From Pyrocephalus nanus (lineage: Eukaryota > Chordata > Aves > Passeriformes > Tyrannidae), in contig CM076275.1 of assembly GCA_038380795.1 (NCBI GenBank), positions 5,892,501 through 5,956,500 of the forward strand: a stretch of 64,000 nt of DNA. The letters run 5' to 3'. Shown here in pieces: positions 36,854 to 51,500 of this stretch; position 1 is the stretch's first letter, and every line of letters begins with the position of its first letter. The position numbers and the translations under genes are program-made. The notes under the pieces are model-generated. The model was given only the letters and a program-made list of their open reading frames with translations. It was not told where the DNA came from and did no database searches.

Positions 36854-39800
36854 ATAACCAGGTGACAATCAAGGTAATGCCTCTGCTTTTACTTATTTTT
36901 TTTCTTGAATTGACACAAGGGAGCCTCGATGAGAGAGCCTGTGCCTGGAGAAGGAGGGATATGCGTGGTGCCTGATGCGGCACACGCTGGGAATGTCCCA
37001 GCCAAAAATCTCAACCTATTCAATTTTACAAGACTGATGAGGGTGAACACGGTAGTAGTTTTGTTTATCAATCATTATGAACTATATTTTGCTAGGGTTT
37101 ATTTAGAGGAAAACTATTCTGTAATTAATTACAAATTCATTGTAAGATAATAGCACAGGTTCAGCCCAGAACTGATGTTCTCTGTCCTTTCCCACTGTGC
37201 AGCCCAGAGGTCACAAATAGCACATGCAAACTGTCACAGATGTCTTTATCTGCATCCATGTAAACCCTCTTCACTCATGCTCACATCCTTGGATAGGCAA
37301 CCATTTATACTGTTGCATTTCACCCAGATTCCTGCCTGCAGCTTGAGGTTGAACTGTCCAGATTCAACTGCTAGAGCTGGTCACCAGGCTGGCTGCTCTG
37401 CAGTCCTCAGCAGGAAAAGCTGAGCTGTGGCCAGCTGTCCACAGGTAGCTGGCACAACACTTGCGAAGTGTGGTGTTGTCACCAGCCAATTGGCCAGGAG
37501 AGCTCAACTTCTCAGACCTTCCTTTCCAGCATGATCTTCATCCCTTTTATGTTTTTTAAGCTTTTTAGAAAGCCATCAGTCAGAGGCTGGTGACTACTCC
37601 TCATCACTATAAAACAAAGAGTTTAAAATACTTGCTTCCTCTACGTAAGGTTTTCAGTTCTTAGTAGTATGTTATTAGGAATTTGCAGAGCAGTCGAATG
37701 AGAACAGAATAATTAATAAATTTTCTTCATGAAGTGATTAAAGCAAATGTAAAGAGATTCCAGTGATCTCTTAGCATTTTAAATAAAGAATTTAAAATAG
37801 CCCTGAGATTTTGCACCACTGCTTTTACATTATGCCAAGTTCAGTCCCAAAAAAAGCAGCTTCAACTCTCACTCTTCACTTTTCCAGACTAATTGACATA
37901 ACAGTTTCTTTGTTTTTCTTTGGGTAATAATCCTCAGCAAGACTTTTTTCCCCCAAATTATCTGCCTTGTCCATGACCCCTCATAGCTTGGAAAGTGAGT
38001 GAGGGTTCTTTCCAAATGTACTAATGATAAAAGTGTGTTCCTTCTCCCAGTTGTCTTTGGTGCAATCTGTTTCAAATGCTGGGACTGATGATGTCTCAGA
38101 ACAGTGTAGGAGGGATGCCTGAGCGTGACTGAGACACAGAGTTAAAAAAAAAATAAAATCTAAGAAGTGAGAGATTCCTTTCAAATAGAAAATAAAATTC
38201 AAGGAAGCCATGCCTTGTTTGAAACAAAACAAGCCAGCTAAGTTTGTTGTCTGGATTATTAATTGTACTGGATTGTTCAGCTGTCCTGAAAATGTCTCTT
38301 TAATCATTCACTGAGTCTGAAGCCTGGGTCTCCCAAGACCACGTTCTGATCTCTCACATATGGTATATCACACCATTCATTAGACCCACTGGTCCAGTCA
38401 CGTGGAAATGATGTTCAGACTATTTCTATCCATATCTGCTACTTTTCTTCCTGAATGTGTCAGTCTCATGATGAGGGCAGCGACTCCAGCTGATACAGAC
38501 ACAATTGCTGATTGCAAAGAGAGACACTGCTGTGAAAATAAAGAGGAACGGGGATTATTTTCGTCATGGTTTGGGCTTTGTGAGGCATCCCTGCCCTGCA
38601 GAACCACAAATTCCTTTGTGGGAGGAAAATTCTGAGATCACAGGTGCTAATCAGTGAAAAGCAGATGGGTGACCTTGGGAACAAACTGAGGGACTGGGAT
38701 GCCAAATACTTGGGCTGAACTCTAAGGTGAAGGAAAAAGATCCATCAGTGTTGTGAGATTCAGTTCTCAGCTCTCAGCACTGTGCTGTTCCAAAAGCACA
38801 ACTGCTTTGTTTGGGTGGTGAGATGGGAGAAGGGACTTGCCTTGCACAGTGGGAAGCAGGATTTCTTGCTCTTCCCTCTGCATGTTTGATGGTGGCAGGA
38901 AGAGAAGTGAGGAAAAAGGCAATCTTATTCAGGCTGGCAGTAAACCAGTCAGGGGAAGACCCTCCCTGCTGGAGGAACAGAGCTCAGAGGGAGCCCAGCT
39001 AAGGATGCAATAAGCTCACATTTAGGATCCTGCCCCCAGCCACATGTGCAGAAGGTTCAGCACTGATGTCTACCAGCAGAAACCAGGTCAGGGGATTTCC
39101 AAGCAGAGCAGAGCACTTGCCAGGGGACCCCAGAATGTCACATCCAACTCCTCAGCCTGCACTTGGTTGGGGAGGGCAGGCAAGTGATGTGTGAAGTGTT
39201 GAGTCAGTATAAATGTCACAGCCAAAGGTCTTCAGAGTCGGAGTGACAACAGGAGGAGACATTAGTGCCAGGAGTTCTGACACAGAAAAAATGCTGTCAC
39301 TGCCACCACGTCCAGCTTGGAGATTTATTGATGGTAACTTGGGATGTGCAATAAACAGGGGTGATATTAAATGGGTTTGACTGTCTCGGGGGCTAAGTTT
39401 TACAAGCCAAAGTGTGAACTCTCTCTGTCTCACTGAGATCCCCAGGCATTTTTCCGGCAGCTCCCAGGATATCATTAACTGCTCTCCAGAGAAGGGCTCC
39501 CACACGAGAGAGCCCTCCCTGTGCAGCACAGCACCAGCTGCTGAGGACAGAGACAGATACCTGCCAGGGAACTCGTGATGCAGATGTCCCAGGACACTGC
39601 TGCTACCTCACTGAGCACACAGCCTCCCTCACCATGGCTTTGTGGGGAAACCAGAAATTGCCATGCAGGTGTCCCCAAGTACCAACAGTCTCTGGTGTCA
39701 GAGGCTCTGACCTCAGTGTCAGCAGCTCATGCTGCAGAAAAACCTCCCTGTAGCTGTGCTGTGGCTGCATTGAACCTGGTCAACCTTGGCTGAGATGCCC

Positions 39801-40158
39801 TCTCAGAATGGCCTCTGCAGCTTCAGAGGTCAAACCCAGAGTTGCCTTCTGGAGTCACTGGCCACAAAGGGCCGTGCTATCGTGCAGATGTTTCCCTTCT
39901 GCTCTGTAAATGCATCTGGGTCTGCAATAGTCCCTTTCTGATGAGGGTTTCCCATGTACAAATAACACATTTTATCCCAGAAAGCAGCAATATCTTCAGC
40001 AGAGCTCTGGTGATACTGATTTAATTCTTTTCTGTCACTTCTGCCCATCAAAGGTAAAGCAGGTCTGTGGAGACCAAGGGCAGATCACCACATGGTCACA
40101 AAACCTGCTCTTCACAGGTTCCTTCATCAACTCACGGGCCTGGGGTTAAATTATCTAG

Positions 40159-41871
<1,713 letters not shown>

Positions 41872-42056
41872 GGTTGTCAGTCCTACAGAAAGTGCTGGAC
41901 ACTGCAGCTGAGAAGAACTGGCAGGTGACAGCTGTCAACATCCTGACGACAACAGAAGAGGGCTATCGAGTGCTCTTCCAGGAGCTGGAGAAGAAGAAGG
42001 AAAGGCTGGTGGTGGTGGACTGCGAGTCTGAGAGGCTGAACATCATCCTTAACAAG
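41872..42056 (+). CDS. GRIA1: GRIA1 exon 4 (GluA1 amino-terminal domain)
   Basis: The exon completes the split Gly codon and encodes [19 protein letters not shown] onward to [16 protein letters not shown], matching human GluA1 residues about 154-215. The length of 185 bp equals the human exon as I count it. It supplies the helix and strand units of the lower and hinge parts of the clamshell-shaped amino-terminal domain. The acceptor is a strong C/T tract ending in cacag. The donor is aag|gtggtg, a weak match with g at +3, t at +5 and g at +6. The boundary is nevertheless fixed by homology, because the next exon resumes at IIKLEKNG in phase 0. The last residues (IILNK) differ from the AILGQ I remember for human. 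Confidence 0.96.
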
Positions 42057-45000
42057 GTGGTGCTGTTTTGGGCCTTCTGAAAGGGGTATTTGCACATGGA
42101 ACAGGAAGGGTTGTTTCTCCTGGAGAAGTTCTCCTTCCCATTCTTGCCTCATCCACATCTCACTGTGGCATTCATTGCATGTGGTGTGTGTGCACTGCAG
42201 CAGGCTGCCAAGCTTGCAGATATTCCTCCACTGTGTTATTGTGGAAAGTGCAAAGCTTTATAAATACTAGAAGCTCTCATGTATTCGTGCCAAGTGAGCC
42301 CCACTGTTCCATGTTCCCCACTTGTCTGACTCCTTTGCTGAGCTTTTTTACACTTCCTTACTCCCCAATGAGTTTGCTTTGTGCTGATTCCTCCAAGAGG
42401 TGTTCACAAGATGAGGCATCTCCTTGTTCTGCTGAGTTTTCCTACAGTTTTTCCACCTCCTGTGAGTTAGGGTGGAGGTGTGAATTGGCCCTGCCAGACT
42501 TCTGGTCCTCCAGCCTCTGTGTGCTGCACAGAATTCTCACACCTGTGCCAGCAGGACAGAGATGGAGAAGCTTTATGGTACATCTGTAACAGGAGCACTG
42601 TCTCCACATCAGACCAGGGCTCACTATTATCCCAGGGCCTCCAGGCTGTAGCAGGACTGGATATTTCCAGCTCTTCTCATGCCTTGCAGTAAGAGACATG
42701 TTCATTCACAGCCATCTCCTGGATGCTTTGTCAGCTCGTGGCCACGTGCCAATAGGGTGTGCAGTAGAGGACCCAGCAGGTACCTTGTGTGCCCTGCCTT
42801 ACTCATCCTCAATCTAGATAGGTCACCCACTAGTGCAGACTCAGACTCTCCCTATCTTTTTTGCTCCATGCTTCCTTAAGGCTTTCCCTCAGTCCTGAAT
42901 GTGGACAGGAGACAAATGCAACCCCACGGACAGGTTCAGCCCAGACTTGTGTCCCCTCTTCAGCTCCAGCCACGACACCTTTCTCTCTCACACCCCCATC
43001 CAAGTCCTACCCCAGGGCTCCAGTCCCACGTGGCTTAGAAAGGGTCCCTCAGTGCCACACAGCCACTGCACTGCAATTCCCACTGTTGTATTCCTCATAA
43101 TCAACTCACTCTTCCCTCGTGCTTCACATGCCTCCTTGTCTAAGGTACCTGTCATCTCCTGTCTCACACTTCAGCTGCTCGCTGTCTGGGGCAGGGGCTG
43201 ACATTTCACCAGCTGCACGGCTCAGCGACGAGCACAATCCATCCTTGTTGGATGTCTCTGGGTGCTACTCTGTTATATGTAATAACGGAGCAAATAGCAG
43301 GTTTTAACCTCAAAGTAAAGGTCACGTTCATGAAAGAGAAAACAGATTATTTCAGAGGGTGAAGTCTTCTCTCTGACCATGGAGCAGCTGCAGTCGAACA
43401 AAATTTTTGATGGGATCTAGGCAGTAAATTTGACTTTTCTGCAGGTTTTCCTACATGGTGAATTGGATTTCTAGGGTTAACAGTGTTGGGTTTTTAAGCC
43501 TGGTTTGTCTAACAGAAAGTTAAGTTCTGTAGTCAAATATTGTCTAGCTTTCCTGATACAAACAGGAAAATAAGTCTTTTTTTTTTCAGACTTCTTCACA
43601 TAACTGGAACACACGTTAAACTTAGATGTGAGAAAAGATATTTGTAAGAACTAAAAATCCATATTATTTGTTTTGCAACACTATAAAAAAAATCAGTTCC
43701 AATGGAGAAGAGATACAACATTGCGTTTTCCTACAATAAAGACAGAGCAATTCCAACAGATGTCTGTGCCTGGGAGGTCACTCTCCAGTGAGGAATAGGT
43801 CTGTGAACAACTTTTTCAGACCTATGTAGTCCATTTTCATCCTTTTTTGCATTCTTGTTCCAAATCCACCGGGATTTCTGAGAGCAAAGGTAGTTATCCC
43901 AGTGTGAGCAGGGGATACCTGGGTTTTCACAGCATGGGGTGACCGGAGGGATTCAAAGATATCGTTCAGCTCATTATCACGTGGAATTCAGCTGGGACTG
44001 CAACTTGAACTGCCAGCCAGTCTCTCAGCTCACCCCACCAACATCCTCTCTGGGAATGTTCTGTGCTGTTTGCCTTGTCTCTCTGAGTGTCGGAGGTGCT
44101 CCAGGAGCTTTTATCCTCTTCCCTGACAAGCCTGTCTCTGTCTCTTGGTGGCTGTGGATTTGTGCTCCCCGGTGAATGAGAGAGCTGGGGATGGCTCTTT
44201 GGCATCAGTGCCTCTCCCGTGTACACTGGTGCTCGCACACACTTTTCATTTCTTCTCTGTACACACGACACAGACAACACCACTTCTTCCAGCCAGGCAG
44301 GCAGCACATTCTGGTGACCGTAGCTGTGGAGGAGCCAGTGCTCCCTGTGTTAATGAAACACAGGAAAATGACCTGATTTCCTTCTGGGAGATTTCTTTGT
44401 GTTGTGTCTCAAGGGTATGATTTATCTTTGCTGAAGTACCTGTCATTTGTGAGCCAGGCCTTGGTTCAGGGCAGGTTATCGTGGGGTTGTGCTGTGTAGC
44501 CTTAATGGGATAAGAATGCGGTGGGTTGTGCTCCATCAAAGCCCTGCATTGTTTCTTCCTTGTCTCTCATTAAAATGAGTAACTGGAAGTTCTCCTTTGC
44601 CAGTGTTTCACTCTGAGAGGATTTCTCTCTAATAGATGTCAAACTGGCCCATTAAGAAGTGGGTAATGAAACCTAGGTGGCCCAAGTGAGCTATCAGCAT
44701 GCAGCCCAGCACAGCCTCTCACCGCAGCCAGGATAAGTGATAAATGCTATTATAACCTCAGCTTGCTACTGCTGTCCGGACACATTAGGACTGAGCAAGC
44801 ATTTTAAAATAAATTAAGATCACAAATAACTGTGTAAAACACAGGAAACAAGCCTCATAATTCAGGTGGATGGGCTGCAAGATTAACAGCTCAGGGAAAG
44901 CTGGATAGCAGCGCTCTGCGGTTCATTGACTCTGACACCTAATAAAATAACAAAGGAGAGTTTGGGCAGAAGGAGCCAATGCCAGCTATTGTTGACAAGG

Positions 45001-46875
45001 GAGAAAAGGGGAATTGGATCGTAATTCTTAGACATCCCAGTGCACCAGAGATTCTCCTTCCCCCTACAAGATCTGGGACTTACTGCAAAGGTCAGTCTTG
45101 GTGAATGGAAGGGGACAAATTGGGTCTTGTTTTGCTTCTTAGATCTGGAAGGTACTCAAAAAACTACCCATAATGAGGTGTGTATCTTCATGGTTCAGGT
45201 ATATAGAGTTTTTCCTGAGAGCTTCAGACATCTCAGCAGAAGCCAGATCCTGTTCAGGGAGCCACAGGGCAGTGAAGCTGGTGGAGCTGGCACTGGCTGT
45301 GTAAGAAACTGCTTCTAAATGAAGCCTTCATTGGAGTTAATTGCCACCCCCACGCTAATGCTGAGAACCAGATGAGTTTTATTATGCATACAAGAGCACT
45401 TCATCAGAGAAGGGCTAAGACAGATGAACCAGTTGCATAGAGCAAGTGTCAGCTCATTTATAATCCATTTGAAAATCCCTAAATGACTGCTCATGATAAT
45501 CTGGGAGTGCTGTCCCATGGGGAGGATCAGTCTATGCCCTCATCTGACATTCTTCAAGCACCTGCTGCCAGCCTGGTATCAGAGAGAAGTCCTGGGCAGA
45601 CTGATTTCTGGTTGAGTCCAACTCAGCAGTCGTTTTATGATCATTCTGGCTGTGAGGATCTTTCTGGCCTCACTGCAGTTTGTGCAGATTTTACCTGAGT
45701 GTTGGCAATGCAGGCAGCAATTCAGAACCAATTCATACTACAGTGGAAATAAGAAGTAGTGTTGCCAGCAAAGAAACCTGATGGAAAAAGCACAGTTCTC
45801 TCAGAAACTGGCAATTCTTGTGCTTTTACAGGTTTTGAGGGCATGTTGGTTTGGGCTTCTTTTTTTCACTGTTTTCTTTCTGTATGTAGAGTGTCTCAAA
45901 TGCAGCTGGTATCTGACTCGAGTAATCTAGGAAGAATTCAGCAGTGCTGCTGGAAATCAATAGAGAGGAATTTCAATGAAAACATGGAATCAGCAAGCAT
46001 AATAGAATTTTGAACTGCATTCTTTCTGTTCTCTTTTTAAATAAAGGAAAAAGACAGGGACCATCTGATCAGTGCCTCTGTCCCTTCAAATCACAGGCAA
46101 GCCTGCAAGAGGCAGAAAGGAAAATAAAGGGAAACTTCTCCAGTTAACATAGAAAAATTCAGTTATTACAGTTCAGTAAGCAATTGTGTTGATGAAAGAA
46201 AATAAAACCTTGACTCTGCAGGCATCAGGGAGAAAGGAGTAAGTGACAAAGACCATATATTGGGACACCATGAATAGGAATATATAAATAATCTTAATGA
46301 ACATGCAGGGGAATCCTCTGTAGCTTGTCCAGACAGTTTGTTCTGGAGATGTGGTTTGAAGCTACCTTGATGCACTAAAGGAGAAAACTTCCTGTCATCT
46401 CACCCAGGTGGGTGTCTGTGGCAGGGACCATAGCTAGGAGGATGTGCAAAATAGCTCTCTAGTGTTGCTTGGTGTTTCAGCTGCATTCATAGTACATATG
46501 GACTCCAGTTTCCCACTTTTTGCCTCTGGTGTCTGAAAAACAGATCTTGTCTAACTTTTTCCTTTTTTTAAAGTGTTGTTTCAAATTTCCCTGAACCCAC
46601 AGGAGAGAGACTGGTTTGGCTGTTTTGCTTCCCTTCCATATAATGTTCTTGGGAATCTTATCCTGTCTAGTTTCAGACTTACTGCTCAAATAACATGTGA
46701 TATCATGGAAAGCTCTTTCCATCCTCTAACAAGATTGTGAACTTTTCTTTTGCTGTGTCTTTTTGCCCACAGCTGAACAATCTCATCAGGGAAAAATAAG
46801 AGGGAGAAAGAGCAGATAACCGAGGGTCTTCTTCTATAGTTGATCTCTGCTAATTACCTTTCTTTTATGTTGCAG
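42057..46875 (+). other. GRIA1: GRIA1 intron 4
   Basis: A 4819-bp phase 0 intron with a weak donor (gtggtg) and a good acceptor (tatgttgcag). The 42.3-43.2 kb part is C-rich. The 44640-45010 part is AT-rich, free of obvious repeats and a candidate conserved non-coding element. A strong acceptor-like sequence, ttttgcccacag, lies at 46761-46772, 103 bp before the real exon 5. Confidence 0.93.
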
Positions 46876-46929
46876 ATAATCAAGCTTGAAAAAAATGGGA
46901 ACGGGTACCACTACATTCTGGCAAATATG
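46876..46929 (+). CDS. GRIA1: GRIA1 exon 5 (18-codon in-frame exon)
   Basis: This small phase 0-0 exon encodes IIKLEKNGNGYHYILANM. Human GluA1, from memory, has IIKLEKNGIGYHYILANL, so two of 18 residues differ. The acceptor follows 'tctgctaattacctttcttttatgttgcag', split here only for reading: it has a pyrimidine tract with a plausible branch sequence. The donor is atg|gtgagt, strong downstream of the exon edge. The exon lies 4819 bp after exon 4 and 11184 bp before exon 6. Because it is a multiple of three, skipping would delete 18 residues from the domain core without shifting frame; there is no sign in the sequence that this happens. It is too short to stand alone as an ORF and was found by homology. 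Confidence 0.95.
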
Positions 46930-48521
46930 GTGAGTTGCTCTCATTGGTGTTCATTTTTATCTGTCTCTTATGTTGTAAAGCAATATATTTATGGTTACTG
47001 AGATGAACACCTTTTTCCTCTTCTGCTTTTTGGGTAAAAAAAGGAATACTGAAGTCCTTTTCTGTGTTCTCCTTGTGGAGTGTTTCCTCTTGAGACATCA
47101 AAATTATCTGCAGGGTATCTCTCAGTGTGCTGGGGTTTTGTGGTGATTTGACCTTGACTGGATGACAGATGCCCACCAAAGCCACTCTATCACTCCTTCC
47201 TTAGTGCTACATTAAATCTGACTGTCATTGCTCTAAGGAAAGAATTGGCTCTTTAAGAAGACAACTCCCTCTTTAATGCAGAGGGTGCTGCCTGAGGACA
47301 GAGCAGTATTGGACAGCATCAGGGCCACCTTTCTGGATCAAATCTCCTAGGAGGATGGAAAATTTCCCTGCCTAGGGGGATTTGGGAAGCTGTGGGAGAG
47401 AGAAACAGCCTCAATCCATAGGCAGCTGTAGGTTTTCCACTGCAGAGCTCCTCACCTCTCCTCCCTAGATATGTCCATCCATCCAGGGAGATGCACAGCA
47501 GAGGATGGGCTGGTGTTGGCAGTCTGGGGCTGAGGCTGTTCCCCCTGGAGACCCCTGGATCCGTGTGGGGTGCAGGCTCTGGACCTGTTCTTCCCACACA
47601 GAGCTGCATCTCTGAGGCAGCACGTCAGCCCTGGGGTAATTAAACTTTAAACTACCAATTAGTCAAGCAGTTGCTGCCCTTCTCCTTCTCTTGGTCCCAA
47701 GATAACTCTCTAATTTACAAGGCAAAAATGGCCACATCATTACCCTGCCATGCCCTGTTCTGACCCTGCACTCTGCGCTGGCCACCTACCGTGTAATTAC
47801 AGAGATAAAAATGTTACGCTGTGCAAGAGGAGACATGCAAAACCGTAGAGCAGCCAATAACTTTAGTTGCTAATTTTTAATAAATTATTCTTTGCTGTAA
47901 CCCAGGTCCTGGATGTTTATGAAAGTCCCTTCGTTAAAGTTGAGCAGGAAAGTGAGCCAGAGTCGCTGGAGTGTGCATGTCCGTGCACTGTTCTGCACAC
48001 CCGCATGGAAGGCTGGATGAAAATATCACCTCTCCTCTCTGTGCAGTTTCATTAGGATAAATACATTAAAAACATGAGGTGAACTAATGCTCAGATGCTG
48101 CAGTTTTTTAAGGACATTTCCCTCTGTCTTCTGATACCACACTCTCCCACTTTTAGCAGGAGAAAGCACACCTGTCCCATCTTTAGTGTGTTTTCTTAGC
48201 CTTTGCACAAATGCTGAGAGAACAGAGCTGGCTGGAAGAGGCTGCATACTCAGCCAACAGGGGTTATAAATAATTAACTTGGAGCAAACAGGCTTTTCAT
48301 TTCCCCAGCCCCTCTGCAGGGAGATTCTGCCTCCCACTGCAGCTCAGTGGAGGGGGCTTTGGGTCCTACAGGAACCACCAGAATCCTCTGTCACTAGCTG
48401 TGTTTTTCAAGCAGCTTTGATTGACAAGAAAGAGAGTGAAAGTAATTCAAGCTTTACCTTTTGTCTTTCCTGCTTCTTAAAACCTAGCATCACACAAGAG
48501 CCAAACTAGAGAGGGGAACAT

Positions 48522-48550
48522 AAAAAAAAAAAATTAAAAAAAAAAAAAAA
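48522..48550. repeat. A-rich run
   Basis: A12, then TT, then A15. Confidence 0.9.
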
Positions 48551-51500
48551 GAGTAGGGGATAATCATGAAAAGACTATTTAAAAAAGAAGCCTAGCACCC
48601 CTCAAGGTTAGGAAACCCTTTCTTTCCAGGACAGAACGGTGTGGGCAGGTTCAGGCACCAGCAGCCATATCAGTTTCTGTGATGTGGTGCACCCACACAA
48701 GAGCTACTGACTGATCTGTTCAGCAAGGAGAATGGCAAAAAGACCCTGAAGATCCCATGTCTCTGAGACCATTGCTAGGCTAGCAAGGAAAGACAGCAAG
48801 ATTCCCTATGTGGGGATGGCCAGGGATGTTACAAGGGATTGTCAGAACAAGGGAAGTCAGCGTCTGGCAGGGTTAAACCCCAGTGCAGATGCTCTGATCC
48901 AAGAGATCACAAAGGGTTTTGCCCTCTCCTAAGGACTTCTCGTTGCTGGATTAGAGCCCCCAGAGGGTGTAACGTGCTGTAATTTATTCCCACTGACTCA
49001 TGCACATAGTGGCAGACCTTAAACACCCCTCATTTCCCCCTGTAGACACGTCCTGAGATGACAGGGCGTGCACTGCCCACACACACACACATGTACCCTC
49101 GTGCACACCCTCGTGCATGCCTGGAGAACAGCCCTGGTTTGTGGAAATGGCTCATTCTGGAGCACTGAGTCGTCAAGAGAATAAATTAAGAGCTAAAGCC
49201 TGGAAGTGTCAGGTTTTCAAATGAGTTATTTTTGGTCCCCAGTGCTGACTGATGGAATCCTGAGTTTAGGACTGTCAACCTTCATGAAGATAAGGTCGAG
49301 GAAGTCCTCAGCTGGTTCGTAACCACCAATTTACCTGCAGGAGCTGGAGCAAGGGGATGAATTTTCAATACTTGCCTTTTGCCTCACCTTCTTGGATATG
49401 GAAAAATGGGGACACAATTATGGAAATTACACATTGGAAGTGAATGTTGGGAAGCATTTCTAGACAGCCACTCTTAAAATCTTAGTTTTAGCTATATGTT
49501 TGCTCAGAGCCATACAATAAACAAGCAGCAGCATACGACTGCCCAGTTACAGCAGCTTCAAACTGGTGTTGCATCATGAATGCAAAGCAAGGGAGTTTGC
49601 AAGGCAATGCACAGGTTGAAAAAGGCCTAAAAAAATCATCGACAGGTGCATTTTGAAGTGGAGGAGTTCCCTGTCTGGTCACAGACAGTCCATGAGCAAA
49701 GAGGCGATGCCTTGCATTAATCACCGTGTGTTTTCCCAGCAGTTGCTGTCGGTGAGCTGTAGTAAAGTACTGAGCAGAATTTGACAAGTAGCAGCAAATG
49801 AAAGCTGGTATTTCCTAGCAGGAACAGCTTTCTTTTTCAGTGAAATTGCTGTTGCCAAGGTGAGACAATAATATTTCTGTGTTCACAAACAAAATGAAAC
49901 CATTCTGCACCTTAGGCCATGGGCAAACATCTTTCTCCAAACCTGTTATGCCTGCTAAAGACACAACCTGCCTTTTCTGCCCAGCCCTCCCTGCTCCATG
50001 ATGGTCTGTCTGCAACATCCCTGCCAGGGGAAAGGTTTCTGCGAGCATCCCCGCTTCTCCTTGAGGCAAATTTGGCACTGTTCATGGCTTTTGCAAAGTC
50101 ATGAAATCCTGATCCTCAACCAGTACCAGTCAGAGTTCTCCCAGTTAGCTTCTACCAGCTGCCAGCCTGGATATTTGTCAGGAGTACCAGCACTGGGGGT
50201 TTGCAGTTGTCTCTGCCTCTCTCTTCCCCTCGGGAACTCAGAGAGATTTGGTGACTTTAGGAAGTGTTTGTTTTTGTGAGTCTTATTTTTCTAAGCTTTG
50301 TTCTCAGCCTTTGAGATCATCAGTCTAGCATCTACAAAGGAAGAAAAAAATACAGTCAATACTATCAGACGAGCAAGCTTAGAAACTTCTGGGATTCCTT
50401 TCTTTTGATGTTCAGGCTTTTTCCCCATAACCTTGGCTTTGTGTATCTGTTTGCCCTATGCCATGGATGTGAGATGACTACTGCCAGTAGTGGGAGAACA
50501 TCAGCTCTCTTAGGCAGAGAAAAATCTTTATTTTAAGATAAGAACCATTTGTGTGACCTGTCTTTAAATGAAAAGTATGAAAGACAGCTGCCACATATGG
50601 TGTTTTAGCCTTTTTTTTTTTTTTCCTTTCTTTCTTTCCTGGTGCATTAGTCCAGGTTGTTCTTTCAGCAAATGCTCTTTTTTGGAAGATGAATAGATAA
50701 GTGTATGAGATTGCTGATGCTAGGGGTAGTAGGGAAAAGTAAAGATAAAAACATTGCTGATTAGCCAAGGTAAGCACTTTTTCCTGTGCTGTTCTCCATC
50801 AGTGTGTGTCAGCACTGAGAGGCCATGGACAGAGTTTTCCTTTGCAAACAGTTGGGGTGGTGGTGGAGGTTATCAGCACAGCACAGTGTCACACACTTTG
50901 TCAGCACAGTGGCTTGTGCAGGAGTCAGGCAAGATGTGCTGTTTTGATTCAGTTCACCTGTGATTTAGATGGGCACCTTTGATTTTTTTCCCCCCTGAAA
51001 AACGGAATGAGGAACTTCTGCACCACCAGGGCTGAGACTCATTATTGTGAGACCAACTCCTGGTGCAGACAGTGAAGAAGAGGTAACCTGAGCTGGCAAT
51101 CCAGAAGGATGCTCCCACATCCCTGGGGAGCAAAGTTCTCCCCCCACAGGCAGAGATCAGCCCCCCTAAAGCAATGCAGCACACCTACAGCTGCAGCATG
51201 TGCTGTGACTCTGTGGGGAGGGTCTGTGGTGCCTGTGCTGGGCACAAGGTCTGTGCATGTCCCAGTGTGACATGTGGCACTGGCCGTGTGTCGACGGCTC
51301 CACTCCCTGCACCAAACCACTGATTCATCTTGCCTGGAGCTAAAATGCTGTGGTTCTGTCTCCCAGCACCTCGAAAGCTGCCACGTTTATTTGAGTTGCC
51401 CTCAGTTCTCAACACTGTCTCCTGCCCTTGGAGGTGCTGCTGACTTGCAGTACAAGCATGGTCAGCAATGCTCATATTCATGTCACTCACTGATTGGAAA

